From Sphingomonas sp. PP-F2F-G114-C0414 (GTDB taxonomy: Bacteria > Pseudomonadota > Alphaproteobacteria > Sphingomonadales > Sphingomonadaceae): a stretch of DNA of 64,000 nucleotides. Below, piece after piece: positions 16,063 to 23,856 of this stretch; position 1 is the stretch's first letter; the number at the start of each line of letters is the position of its first letter. The stretch is taken from positions 558,001-622,000 of the forward strand of contig NZ_RCWT01000009.1 in the NCBI RefSeq assembly GCF_003688595.1. Reading direction: 5' to 3'. The translations under genes and the position numbers were made by a program. The notes beneath the pieces were generated by a model. That model made no database searches. It saw nothing but the letters and a program-made list of their open reading frames with translations, and had not been told where the DNA came from.

Positions 16063-17154
16063 TCAAGCATGGTCGATGACCAGCCCCTGGATCTCGTTCG
16101 CGACATCCTCGAAGCGGTCGACGATCTTTTCCAGGCTGCTGTAGATCTCGCGGTTGATGATGAAGGTCATCGGGTCCGCACTGATCTTCGAGGCCTGGAA
16201 CAGCGCGCGCAGGCCCGTGTCGTGGATATCGTCGGCATGACCCTCGATCTGGATCAGCCGCGCGGTCAGGTCGTGCAGCCGCCCCGCATTGGTGCCGAGC
16301 GAGCGCAGCAGCGGGATCGCCTCCGCGGTGATCCGAGCGGCTTCGACGATGATGCCAGCCATGTCGCGCATCTGTGGCGAGAATTCGGTCACTTCGTACA
16401 GCGCGATCGCGTTGGCGGTGCCGTTCATCTGGTCGATCGCGTCGTCCATCACGCCGATCAAATCGGTGATCGCGCTGCGGTCGAACGGCGTGACGAACAC
16501 GCGGCGGACATCCTGGAGGACCTCCCGGGTGATATCGTCCGCCTCGTGCTCGCGCTTGACGATCTCGGCGATCTGACCCTCGATCGAGCCTTCGCCGTGG
16601 AGCAGCCGTGCAAGCGCATCGGCGCCGGCGACCAAGGTCGCGGCATGCGCGTCGAACAGTTCGAAGAACCGTCCCTGCTTCGGCATCAGCGACTGGAACC
16701 AGCCCAGCATCGGAATTCTCCTTTTCGCACTCGTGCGCACGACGGGTAAGATACGTTGCGCGAGCGACGCCGGGATCGGCGGCTCACGGAAAGCAGCGAT
16801 CAGCGCCTTCAGGCCGGGCTCATTGACAGCCTCCGCCGCACGATCAAGCGTAAACCAGCGTGTGTCGCGTTGATGACGCTCGGGCCAGTCCTCGACCTGC
16901 TCGACGAACGCGAGCGGAAACACGGTGACGATCATGTCGCGGTAGCGGCCGGTGCGGCGACGCTTGCGGTACGCGAATTGCCCGACCGGCGAGGGGCAGG
17001 GAATGCCGCGGATGCCGGCTTCCTCATAGGCTTCCTGCGCGGCGGCCTCGTGGCTGGCGAGCCCGGTGATGGGATTGCCCTTGGGAATCACCCATCGGCC
17101 GGTATCGCGCGACGTGATCAGCATCACGCGCGCATGCCCGGCTTCGTCGATCAC
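16063..17154 (-). CDS. NUDIX hydrolase fused in frame to a DUF47 (PhoU-like) PiT accessory protein
   Basis: One open frame of 363 codons. Residues 1-140 are a NUDIX domain with the box GLASHEAAAQEAYEEAGIRG (GX5EX7REUXEEXGU-like, with Ala in place of the Arg). Residues 149-363 are a DUF47/PhoU-like helical bundle (GWFQSLMPKQGRFFELFDAH, then KREHEADDITREV and IEGHADDIHDTGLRALF). No stop separates them. A strong internal start (ATG at 16710 preceded by AAGGAGA) begins the DUF47 part, so a separate 215-residue DUF47 protein is likely made, with or without the fusion. DUF47 proteins work with PiT transporters; pit lies directly downstream. The first usable start codon is GTG at 17154, which clips the usual N-terminus. 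Confidence 0.8.
   Translation of the reverse strand: MIDEAGHARVMLITSRDTGRWVIPKGNPITGLASHEAAAQEAYEEAGIRGIPCPSPVGQFAYRKRRRTGRYRDMIVTVFPLAFVEQVEDWPERHQRDTRWFTLDRAAEAVNEPGLKALIAAFREPPIPASLAQRILPVVRTSAKRRIPMLGWFQSLMPKQGRFFELFDAHAATLVAGADALARLLHGEGSIEGQIAEIVKREHEADDITREVLQDVRRVFVTPFDRSAITDLIGVMDDAIDQMNGTANAIALYEVTEFSPQMRDMAGIIVEAARITAEAIPLLRSLGTNAGRLHDLTARLIQIEGHADDIHDTGLRALFQASKISADPMTFIINREIYSSLEKIVDRFEDVANEIQGLVIDHA
16708..16723 (-). promoter_or_regulatory. Internal Shine-Dalgarno and ATG for the DUF47 domain
   Basis: On the minus strand AAGGAGA (16717-16723) lies six bases before an in-frame ATG (16708-16710) that begins MLGWFQSLMPKQ, the usual start of free-standing DUF47 proteins. Spacing is optimal. 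The site strongly suggests independent translation of residues 149-363. Confidence 0.75.
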
Positions 17155-17376
17155 ATAGGGAAGCGCGCCGATCTGTTCGATGGTCCGGGTCCTCGCTCCC
17201 GCGGAATCACGGGGAAAGACGGGAGCTTATACGCGGTTTTTACGCAAGGATAGCGGATCGGCGGCGGCTTTATGGGCCGTTAGCTGGGGCCGATTTCTGT
17301 CCCATTGCCGGACGCCGCCAGCTTAACCACTTTTGGCACTGGTCGAATTGGTAAACGCGACGTTAACGTTTTCATC

Positions 17377-17541
17377 ATGACCAGACGCCTAGTCCTTACC
17401 AACGAAGCCGCCCGCCACCCGCTGCGCCGGTCGCTGCCGCCGCCGGTAGTCGCCAGCGCGAAGAACGACGATCACGACGTGAAGCTTTTTCTGCTGAGCT
17501 TCGCGGCGTTCTTCACGTGCTTCTACAGCTTCATTTTCTGA
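17377..17541 (+). CDS. Small single-pass membrane protein, unknown
   Basis: Encodes 54 residues: a basic N-terminus (MTRRLVLTNEAARHPLRRSLPPP), a charged stretch KNDDHD, and a C-terminal hydrophobic helix VKLFLLSFAAFFTCFYSFIF that reaches the last residue. The layout suggests a small tail-anchored inner-membrane protein. The palindrome ACGTTAACGT lies immediately upstream and may be regulatory. No Shine-Dalgarno of note. I do not recognise the family. Confidence 0.5.
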   Translation: MTRRLVLTNEAARHPLRRSLPPPVVASAKNDDHDVKLFLLSFAAFFTCFYSFIF

Positions 17542-17560
17542 GGCCTACGCACCCCTTTTT

Positions 17561-17637
17561 CCGTTCGTGCTGAGCGCAGTCGAAGCACCTGCTTTTGGGA
17601 CTCCCCCTTCGACTTCGCTCAGGGCGAACGGGTTCAG
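17561..17637. repeat. Inverted repeat, family G
   Basis: CGTTCGTGCTGAGCGCAGTC and the inverse-type arm CCCTTCGACTTCGCTCAGGG followed by CGAACGG flank a 30-base spacer. This GCTGAGC..GTCGAAG / CTTCGACTTCGCTCAG element is, from memory, common between genes in sphingomonads. It fills the gap before the convergent MFS gene. Confidence 0.75.
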
Positions 17638-17645
17638 GTGTGAGG

Positions 17646-18971
17646 CTACCCCCTCAGCGTCGGCAAACACCCGATCGCGTCGTCGTCGCAGGCCCGGTGC
17701 AGCTTCTGCGCCAGCCATGCCGAGACGAGGCACATCGCTGCGACGAGAAACAGCATGTCCTCGGGCGTCACGCCCATCGCGGTGATGCCGATGACGAGGA
17801 TCGAGCCGATCGTCATCGCGCCCGAGTTGACCACGTTGTTCGCCGCCACGGTCCGCGCGGTCTGGTCCTTCTCGACCGTCGTCGTCAGGAACGCATAGAG
17901 CGGCACCACGAACATCCCGCCGGTGATCGCGATCGCCAGCAGAGTCGCCAGCACGGGGATCGCGCCCGGCTGATGGATGAAGCCGGCCCAGTCGTAATAA
18001 TGCCCCGGTGGCGCCGGCGTCCAGGTCCGCGCGAGGAACGAGAACAGCACGACGAACCCGCCCATCGCGATCACCGATGCGGGCGAGAACTTCGCGGAAA
18101 TCCGCCCGCGCAGCATCGTGTTGATGACCACGGAGCCGATCGCGACCCCGACCGAGAACACCGCGATTACGAAGCTGGCGACTCGCTCGTCGGCGGTCAG
18201 CACGTTCTTCACCAGCGGCGGGAAGACGATGATCAGCACTGCGCCGATCGTCCAGAAGAAGCTGATCGCGATGATTGCTAGGAATAGGCGGGGGATGTGC
18301 AGCGTCGCGCTGATCAGTCGCCACGACGCCGTGAACGGGTTGTAGTCTAGCTTGAGCGGCGGGCCTTCGCGTGGCGCCGGCGGCACCTGGCGTCCTGCAA
18401 ACCAGCCGATCGCGGCGACGACCAGCACGCTGGCGGCGGCGCCCTCGATCGGGATCCAGCCCGCGGTCACGGTGCCTAGCAGGATCGCGAGATACGTCCC
18501 GGCCTCAACGAGCCCGGTGCCGCCGAGCACATCACACGGTTTCAGATGCTGCGGCAGGATCGCGTATTTGATCGGGCCGAAGAACGTCGAATGCACGCCG
18601 AGACACAGGACCGCGCCGAGCATCAGCCCGATCCCCAGCGACGGATGCCCGGCACGTGCGACCATCAGCCCGGTCGCGCCCAGAATCATGATGCCGATCT
18701 CGACCGTCTTCACGATCCGGATGATCCGCGCCTTGTCGTGGCTGTCCGCCAATTGCCCGGCGAGCGCGGACAGCAGGAAGAACGGCAGGATGCCGAGTCC
18801 GGTCGCCAGCGCGTTGAAATTGGCCTCCATCTTCGGATCGTTGAAGACGGCATAGGTCGCGAACAGGACCATCGAGGTCTTGAACAGATTGTCGTTGAAC
18901 GCGCCGAGAAACTGGGTCGTGAACAGCGGGAGGAAGCGACGTTGCTTCAGCAACCCAAGGGCATTGAGCAT
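17646..18971 (-). CDS. MFS transporter, LplT-like
   Basis: A 441-residue major facilitator protein with about twelve helices. RRFLPLFTTQFLGAFNDNLFKTSMVLF at the N-terminus and GPIKYAILPQHLKP are characteristic of the lysophospholipid-transporter LplT group. In other bacteria LplT flips 2-acyl-glycerophospholipids inward for re-acylation, often fused to or next to an acyltransferase. No acyltransferase is adjacent here. The ATG at 18971 begins MLNALGLLKQRRFLP; a TTG 39 bases upstream is possible but adds a non-conserved N-terminus. pgsA, another phospholipid gene, is divergent 115 bases away. Confidence 0.82.
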   Translation of the reverse strand: MLNALGLLKQRRFLPLFTTQFLGAFNDNLFKTSMVLFATYAVFNDPKMEANFNALATGLGILPFFLLSALAGQLADSHDKARIIRIVKTVEIGIMILGATGLMVARAGHPSLGIGLMLGAVLCLGVHSTFFGPIKYAILPQHLKPCDVLGGTGLVEAGTYLAILLGTVTAGWIPIEGAAASVLVVAAIGWFAGRQVPPAPREGPPLKLDYNPFTASWRLISATLHIPRLFLAIIAISFFWTIGAVLIIVFPPLVKNVLTADERVASFVIAVFSVGVAIGSVVINTMLRGRISAKFSPASVIAMGGFVVLFSFLARTWTPAPPGHYYDWAGFIHQPGAIPVLATLLAIAITGGMFVVPLYAFLTTTVEKDQTARTVAANNVVNSGAMTIGSILVIGITAMGVTPEDMLFLVAAMCLVSAWLAQKLHRACDDDAIGCLPTLRG

Positions 18972-19086
18972 GACGGGAAATAGCCCTGATCGTTGCGGTA
19001 ATATGTCCAACCCTTAGCCGAGCGTCATCCGCGCGCCAACGCTTAAACCGGTTTCGCCGCGCGACCGACCGGTATAGGGGTGGTGG

Positions 19087-19638
19087 GTGTTGAGCTTGCC
19101 TAACCTCCTGACATTGTCGCGGATCGTCGCGGTGCCCCTGCTGGTCTGGTTCCTGTGGTGGCCCGACTGGGAGGCGGGCTACGGCATCGCCTTCGTGCTG
19201 TATTGCCTGATGGGTATTACCGATTATTTCGACGGCTATCTCGCGCGGTCGAGCGGCGCGGTGTCGCGGCTGGGGATCTTCCTAGATCCGATCGCGGACA
19301 AGATCATGGTCGCGGCGGTGATCCTGATCCTGGTCGGCACGCGCGATATCGCCGGCATCCACGTGATCGCCGCGCTGGTCATCCTGCTGCGTGAGATCGC
19401 GGTGTCGGGATTGCGCGAGTTCCTGGCGCAGGTGCAGGTTTCGGTGCCGGTGTCGCAGCTTGCCAAGTGGAAGACGACGCTGCAGCTCGTGTCGCTCGGC
19501 GGGATCATCCTTGGCGGTTCGGTGCCCGAAATGGTCTGGGTGCATACCGTCGGCATCGTCGCGCTGTGGGGCGCGGCCGTCCTTACGCTGATGACCGGAT
19601 GGGATTATCTCCGCGTCGGCCTGAAGCACATGGACTGA
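19087..19638 (+). CDS. pgsA: CDP-diacylglycerol--glycerol-3-phosphate 3-phosphatidyltransferase
   Basis: Makes phosphatidylglycerolphosphate, the committed step to PG and cardiolipin. The 183-residue inner-membrane protein has the CDP-alcohol phosphotransferase motif DGYLARSSGAVSRLGIFLDP (D-G-x2-A-R-x8-G-x3-D-x3-D, the last D in DPIADK). About five hydrophobic helices follow. It begins with GTG at 19087, or TTG at 19090, directly before the conserved LPNLLTLSRI. moaD follows after 15 bases, so pgsA-moaD-moaE probably form one transcript. Confidence 0.93.
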   Translation: MLSLPNLLTLSRIVAVPLLVWFLWWPDWEAGYGIAFVLYCLMGITDYFDGYLARSSGAVSRLGIFLDPIADKIMVAAVILILVGTRDIAGIHVIAALVILLREIAVSGLREFLAQVQVSVPVSQLAKWKTTLQLVSLGGIILGGSVPEMVWVHTVGIVALWGAAVLTLMTGWDYLRVGLKHMD

Positions 19639-19653
19639 GTAGGCATTACGGGC

Positions 19654-19911
19654 ATGACGATACGGATGGTGTATTTCGCCTGGGTGCGCGAGCGCATCGG
19701 CACGGGTGAAGAGTCGATCGAACCGCCGGCGAGCGTCGTCACGGTGGCCGATCTGGTCGACTGGCTGGCGGAGGCCAGCCCGGCGCATGCGGGGGCGTTC
19801 GAGAACCGCTCGCGATTACGCGCGGCTATCGATCAGGACTTCGTGCCGCTCGATACGCCGATCGGTCGCGCGCAGGAGATTGCGATCTTCCCACCAGTGA
19901 CCGGCGGATGA
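19654..19911 (+). CDS. moaD: Molybdopterin synthase small subunit
   Basis: An 85-residue beta-grasp (ubiquitin-like) protein whose C-terminal Gly-Gly (FPPVTGG) is adenylated and thiocarboxylated to deliver sulfur to precursor Z. It opens MTIRMVYFAWVRERIGTGEE and keeps the AAIDQDFVPLDTPIGRAQEIAIFPP block before the tail. The stop overlaps the moaE start (ATGA), so the two subunits are translationally coupled. Confidence 0.94.
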   Translation: MTIRMVYFAWVRERIGTGEESIEPPASVVTVADLVDWLAEASPAHAGAFENRSRLRAAIDQDFVPLDTPIGRAQEIAIFPPVTGG

Positions 19912-20357
19912 TTCATATCTCGGTCCAGCAATTGCCGATCGATATCGCCGCCGAGATGATGCGCGCGGAGGCGGCTGGCGCTGGCGCGGTGGCGACGTTC
20001 ACCGGGCTGGTGCGTGCTGACGACGGTGTGGGGACGCTCGAGCTCGAACATTATCCCGGCGCGACCGAGGCTGCGTTGCTCAAGGTTGCCGAGGGTGCGA
20101 TCGAGCGCTGGTCGCTGAGCGCCGCGATCATCGTCCACCGCGTCGGGCCGATGCATCCGGGCGAGCGGATCGTGTTCGTCGCGGCGACGGCGGCGCATCG
20201 CGGCGCGGCGCTGGAGGCCTGCGCGTATCTGATCGACCGGCTGAAGACCGACGCTCCGTTCTGGAAGCGAGAGACGCGCGGAGTTGAAGCCAGCTGGGTA
20301 GAGGCGCGTGATCATGATCACGCCGCCGCTGCCCGGTGGGATACGCCGAGCAGCTAG
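19908..20357 (+). CDS. moaE: Molybdopterin synthase catalytic subunit
   Basis: The 149-residue large subunit that inserts two sulfurs into cyclic pyranopterin monophosphate with MoaD. Recognisable blocks are GAVATFTGLVRADD, LELEHYPGATEAALLKVAE, HRVGPMHPGERIVFVAATAAHRGAALEACAYLIDRLKTDAPFWKRE. The lysines of the last block (K-T-D-A-P-F-W-K-R-E) form the active site. It overlaps moaD by four bases. A palindromic repeat follows within 10 bases. Confidence 0.95.
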   Translation: MIHISVQQLPIDIAAEMMRAEAAGAGAVATFTGLVRADDGVGTLELEHYPGATEAALLKVAEGAIERWSLSAAIIVHRVGPMHPGERIVFVAATAAHRGAALEACAYLIDRLKTDAPFWKRETRGVEASWVEARDHDHAAAARWDTPSS

Positions 20358-20366
20358 CGCAAAGCT

Positions 20367-20419
20367 TGTTCTCCCGCGAAGGCGGGAGCCCGGACGGGAT
20401 CCCCGCCTTCGCAGGGAAA
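20367..20419. repeat. Paired palindromic repeat, family F1 (copy 2)
   Basis: CTCCCGC-GAAG-GCGGGAG followed by CCCGG, and the inverse CCCCGCCTTCGCAGGG. It lies immediately after moaE, between convergent genes. Confidence 0.82.
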
Positions 20420-20425
20420 CAAATT

Positions 20426-20465
20426 AGTGCGGGCCGCGCTCTCCGATGAGACCACGGCCCGCACT
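20426..20465 (-). terminator. Hairpin terminator of the fasciclin gene
   Basis: AGTGCGGGCCG and CGGCCCGCACT form an 11-bp core stem around a loop of about 17 bases. On the minus strand it starts five bases after the stop of the fasciclin gene and is followed by TAATTTGTTT, a moderately T-rich tail. Confidence 0.6.
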
Positions 20466-20469
20466 CAAA

Positions 20470-21123
20470 TCAGCCGAGCTTCGGAACGCTCATGCCGTTG
20501 GTGAGATGAACGACGCCGTTCGTCTCCTTGATGTCCGCCGTATCGACGAACGACTTGATCCCGGCGGTATCGGTCAGCGCGATGTTGCCGTTGGCTTCAA
20601 GCGACGCGACCAGCGGCTGACCGGCGAGCGTGGTCAGCGTGGCCTTGCCACCGCCCGCGGTGATCTGTGCCTTCAACTGCTCCGACGTCAGCGCACCGGC
20701 GACGACGTGATACTTGATGATCGTCGCCAGCGTCGGCACCGACTCAGGCTTCAGCAGCGTGTCGAGCGCACCGGCGGGCAAACGCGTGAACGCTTCATCG
20801 CTCGGCGCGAACAGCGTGTACGGGCCAGGGCCTGCCAGCGTCGTCTGCAACTTCGCTGCGGTGACCAGCTTGGTCAGCGTCGCACGATTAGGCAGCGTTG
20901 GCAGAGCAGCCGCGATCGTCGTGGTCGCCGCGGCCGTCGACGCGGCGGGCGCACCGGCAGCCTGTGGCGCTGCGGTCGTCGCGCCCGGAGCCGCTGCCGT
21001 CGGAGCAGCCGCCGTGGGAGCGCCCGTCCGCGGCGCAGCCGGTGCGGTGGTCTGTGCGGTCGCGCCGGTGGCGAGGAGCAGGCTCGATGCGGCTGCGATC
21101 ATCAGGTTGGTCTTAACAGTCAT
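20470..21123 (-). CDS. Secreted fasciclin (FAS1) domain protein
   Basis: A 217-residue exported protein. It has a signal peptide ending around ATGATAQ, an Ala/Pro/Thr linker of about 40 residues (APTAAAPTAAAPG type) and one FAS1 domain from about residue 75. The FAS1 H1 and H2 boxes are LAGPGPYTLFAPSDEAFTRL and IIKYHVVAGALTSEQL; it ends with NGVVHLTNGMSVP. FAS1 domains mediate adhesion in the cell envelope. The ATG at 21123 is chosen over an upstream TTG because GGAG lies six bases before it. A second FAS1 gene of similar design lies immediately upstream. Confidence 0.88.
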   Translation of the reverse strand: MTVKTNLMIAAASSLLLATGATAQTTAPAAPRTGAPTAAAPTAAAPGATTAAPQAAGAPAASTAAATTTIAAALPTLPNRATLTKLVTAAKLQTTLAGPGPYTLFAPSDEAFTRLPAGALDTLLKPESVPTLATIIKYHVVAGALTSEQLKAQITAGGGKATLTTLAGQPLVASLEANGNIALTDTAGIKSFVDTADIKETNGVVHLTNGMSVPKLG

Positions 21124-21257
21124 CTGCAACTCCAGAGATTGTGGAAGGAACGTGTGAAACTCGAACGGAAAAACTTGGGTAGGTATCGGTCGGACTCAAT
21201 GATTTTGCCGACAAGCCGTAGCATCGGCGCGATGAATTGAGCCTAATTCTACCCGGA

Positions 21258-21890
21258 TCAACTCAGCTTAGGCACGATCACGCCGTTGACGATATGAACG
21301 ATGCCGTTCGACTGGCGGACGTCCGCAGTCTCAACATAGCTCTTGTTGCCGTTGACGTCGGTGAGCGTGATGACCGCGCCGACCAGCGTCGCGGTGATCG
21401 GATCGCCCTCGACCGTGGTCAGCGTCGCGGTACCGCCGCCTGCCGTGATGCGGCGGCGCAGATCGTCGGCGGTCACCACGCCGGGCACGACGTGATAGGT
21501 CAGCACCTTGGTCAGCGAAGCCTTGTTCTCGGGCTTCAACAACGTGTCGACCATGCCGGGGGCAAGCCGCCCGAACGCGTCGTTGGTCGGTGCGAACACC
21601 GTGAACGGTCCCGGCCCCGACAGGGTCGGCACCAGACCGGCTGCCTTCACCGCGGCAACCAGCGTCGAGAGATTGGGCGCCGCCGACGCGTTGTCGACGA
21701 TCGTCTGCGTCGCCATCATCGGCACGCCGCCGACGGTCGGATTGGCCACCGCGGGCGGCCCGTTCGGGACGGCGAGCGCGGGATTGATCGGCGTGGTCGA
21801 CGCACTGGCGACGTCGTCCTTCGATTTGCCACTGCACGCCGCAAGCGCCAGCGCACTCGTGATCAGCAGTAGCGGAAGCGTCTTCGACAT
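21258..21890 (-). CDS. Fasciclin (FAS1) domain lipoprotein
   Basis: A 210-residue lipoprotein. The signal peptide MSKTLPLLLITSALALAAC carries a lipobox (LAAC), giving an N-terminal acylated Cys; Ser at +2 fits outer-membrane sorting. The single FAS1 domain has LSGPGPFTVFAPTNDAFGRL and VLTYHVVPGVVTADDLRRRI and ends IVHIVNGVIVPKLS. It aligns along its length with the neighbouring FAS1 protein, so the pair looks like a tandem duplication with different anchoring. The start is set by the signal peptide. Confidence 0.88.
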   Translation of the reverse strand: MSKTLPLLLITSALALAACSGKSKDDVASASTTPINPALAVPNGPPAVANPTVGGVPMMATQTIVDNASAAPNLSTLVAAVKAAGLVPTLSGPGPFTVFAPTNDAFGRLAPGMVDTLLKPENKASLTKVLTYHVVPGVVTADDLRRRITAGGGTATLTTVEGDPITATLVGAVITLTDVNGNKSYVETADVRQSNGIVHIVNGVIVPKLS

Positions 21891-22002
21891 CGTTGGATCT
21901 CCAGCGGGAACTCGCGAAACATACGATCGAACGCCGAGTTGGTTGCGCACCCGTGCCAATCTCGGGTCGAGGTGAAGACCGAGCGCGCCCGGTTCGCAAC
22001 GG

Positions 22003-22114
22003 TCTCCCCTCCCTGAAAGGGAGGGGCAGGGGGTTGGGTCGGCCAGCTTGTGTCGGTGAGGTTGCCTGATACGGGCACCGACCCACCCCCAACCCCTCCC
22101 TTTCAGGGAGGGGC
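22003..22114. repeat. Paired palindromic repeat, family D (copy 2)
   Basis: Arms CCCTCCCT-GAA-AGGGAGGG in inverted pair with inner GGGTTGGGTCGG / CCGACCCACCCCC segments. It lies between the FAS1 lipoprotein promoter side and the oxyR stop. Confidence 0.88.
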
Positions 22115-22131
22115 GCAGAAGGAGACGGCGA

Positions 22132-23034
22132 CTACTGAACGTCGGCGAGCGCCTTCGCCATCAACCGGAAATCCTTCTCGCGCGGGCTCGCCCGGCGCCA
22201 CACCAGCGCGATTTTCCGCACGGCATTGATCTCGTCGAGCGGGCGCGCGGTGATATTGGTGTTGTCGAGGATGCCAGCCTTCAACGCCATTTCCGGCAGC
22301 ATCGTGATGCCGAGCCCGTTGTCGACCATCTGCACGATCGTGTGCAGCGACGTCCCCAGCATCGTCGCCTCCGCACGTAACTCCGGTCGGTTGCATGCGC
22401 CGAGCGCATGATCCTTCAGGCAATGCCCGTCCTCGAGCAACAACAGCCGCGTCTCGTCGATCGCCGACGCCGGGATCGCGGGTAGGGCGGTCGGCTCCTC
22501 GCCCGAAGGATACGCCACGAACAGGCGATCCTCGAACAGCGTCTCGAACGTCACCTCGCCGCAGGCATAGGGAAGCGCCAGCAGCACGCAGTCGGTGCGG
22601 CCGTTATGCAGCCCCTCGCATGCAGGACCGCTTGGCTCCTCGCGCAGGAATAGCTTCAGGTCCGGATAGTCCTTTCGCAGCCGTGGCAGGATCCTCGGCA
22701 ACATGAACGGCGCGATCGTCGGGATGACGCTCATCCGCATGTCGCCCGAAAGCGGCTGGCCCGCGGCGCGCGCCATGTCGCCCAGTTCCTCCGCCTCGCG
22801 CAGCACGCGCCGCGCCTTGTCGGCGATTCCGTCGCCCAGCGGCGTGAACCGCACGACTCGGCGGGTGCGCTCGACCAGCACCACGCCGATCAGCGTTTCG
22901 AGCTCGCGCAGGCCCGCCGACAGCGTCGATTGCGTCACGAAACACGCCTCCGCGGCGCGTCCGAAATGGCCGTGGTCCTTCAGCGCAACAAGATATTGCA
23001 ACTGTTTCAACGTGGGTAGGTAGGTCGCAGCCAT
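22132..23034 (-). CDS. oxyR: Hydrogen peroxide-responsive LysR-type regulator OxyR
   Basis: A 300-residue LysR protein. The winged helix-turn-helix is residues about 5-65 (FGRAAEACFVTQSTLSAGLRELE). The sensing loop LLLLEDGHCLKDHALGAC holds two cysteines nine residues apart (C205 and C214), exactly the spacing of E. coli C199-C208, which identifies OxyR rather than a generic LysR. It is divergent from ahpC-ahpD, its expected target, and a palindromic operator candidate lies between them. Peroxide should oxidise the Cys pair and switch on the peroxidase genes. Confidence 0.92.
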   Translation of the reverse strand: MAATYLPTLKQLQYLVALKDHGHFGRAAEACFVTQSTLSAGLRELETLIGVVLVERTRRVVRFTPLGDGIADKARRVLREAEELGDMARAAGQPLSGDMRMSVIPTIAPFMLPRILPRLRKDYPDLKLFLREEPSGPACEGLHNGRTDCVLLALPYACGEVTFETLFEDRLFVAYPSGEEPTALPAIPASAIDETRLLLLEDGHCLKDHALGACNRPELRAEATMLGTSLHTIVQMVDNGLGITMLPEMALKAGILDNTNITARPLDEINAVRKIALVWRRASPREKDFRLMAKALADVQ

Positions 23035-23043
23035 TAATCGCCT

Positions 23044-23068
23044 CTATCGATCATCAGATGATAAATAG
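23044..23068. promoter_or_regulatory. Candidate OxyR operator between oxyR and ahpC
   Basis: A 25-bp dyad centred on 23056: CTAT, two bases, ATCATC-A-GATGAT, two bases, ATAG. The 13-bp core is perfectly symmetric, and the outer CTAT/ATAG add four matched pairs. It begins ten bases upstream of the oxyR start codon and about 115 bases before ahpC, which suits autoregulation of oxyR and activation of ahpC. It does not match the full four-part E. coli OxyR consensus. Confidence 0.6.
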
Positions 23069-23182
23069 AGTGTTGGATCGATTACACCAGCCCCCATATA
23101 CCGCATTGCACAACGACCGAGCGGGACAACCGCCGCGCTTGAGGATGCCTGGAGCCAAGTTTATTTCCAGGAGGCTTCCATC

Positions 23183-23728
23183 ATGTTGACCATCGGCGAC
23201 CAGTTCCCATCGATGACCATTCCCGTCCAGCAGGGCACCGCTGCGCTGCCCGCCGGCGAGACGCTCGACCTGACGACGGCATATCCCGGCAAGTGGAAGG
23301 TGCTGTTCTACTGGCCGAAGGACTTCACGTTCGTGTGCCCGACCGAGATCGTCGGCTACAGCGACATCCGCGGCGATTTCGAGGACCGCGACGCCGTCCT
23401 GATCGGCGCGTCGACCGACACCGCGCACGTCCACCTCGCCTGGCGCAAGTCGGACGCGGACCTTGCCGCCGCGGACTTCCCGTGGCTCGCGGATAACGGC
23501 GCCAAGCTCGCCGACGCGCTCGGCATCGTCGACAAGAACGAGCATGTCGCGTTCCGCGCGACCTTCATCATCGATCCGGACAACGTCATCCAGGCGGTCC
23601 AGGTCAACGGCCTGAACGTCGGCCGCAACCCCGCCGAGACGCTCCGCGTGCTCGACGCGCTGCAGACCGACGAGCTGTGCCCGTGCAACTGGAACAAGGG
23701 CGACGACGTCCTCCAGCTCGCTGCGTAA
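23183..23728 (+). CDS. ahpC: AhpC-type peroxiredoxin
   Basis: A 181-residue two-cysteine peroxiredoxin that reduces hydrogen peroxide and organic peroxides. The peroxidatic Cys is C52 in FYWPKDFTFVCPTE. The resolving site is in the C-terminal ELCPCNW (C166 and C168); a double CPC here is typical of AhpC proteins that use AhpD. AGGAGG lies eight bases before the ATG. It is divergent from oxyR and followed, after a palindromic repeat, by ahpD. Confidence 0.93.
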   Translation: MLTIGDQFPSMTIPVQQGTAALPAGETLDLTTAYPGKWKVLFYWPKDFTFVCPTEIVGYSDIRGDFEDRDAVLIGASTDTAHVHLAWRKSDADLAAADFPWLADNGAKLADALGIVDKNEHVAFRATFIIDPDNVIQAVQVNGLNVGRNPAETLRVLDALQTDELCPCNWNKGDDVLQLAA

Positions 23729-23734
23729 CTAAAA

Positions 23735-23842
23735 CTCCCCTCCCGCTTGCGGGAGGGGTTGGGGGAGGGCGTGTCCATACGGGCCGCCCTCTCTTTTTGT
23801 CTCCAGTCCCTCCCCCGACCCTTCCCGCAGGCGGAAGGGGAG
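23735..23842. repeat. Paired palindromic repeat, family E (copy 1), inside ahpC-ahpD
   Basis: Arms CTCCCGC-TT-GCGGGAG and the inverse-type CTTCCCGCAGGCGGAAGGGG, with inner GGTTGGGGGAGGGC / CCCTCCCCCGACC. The element fills the whole 128-base gap between ahpC and ahpD and ends 14 bases before the ahpD ATG, so it is almost certainly transcribed. Confidence 0.85.
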
Positions 23843-23856
23843 CAGAAGGAATTATC

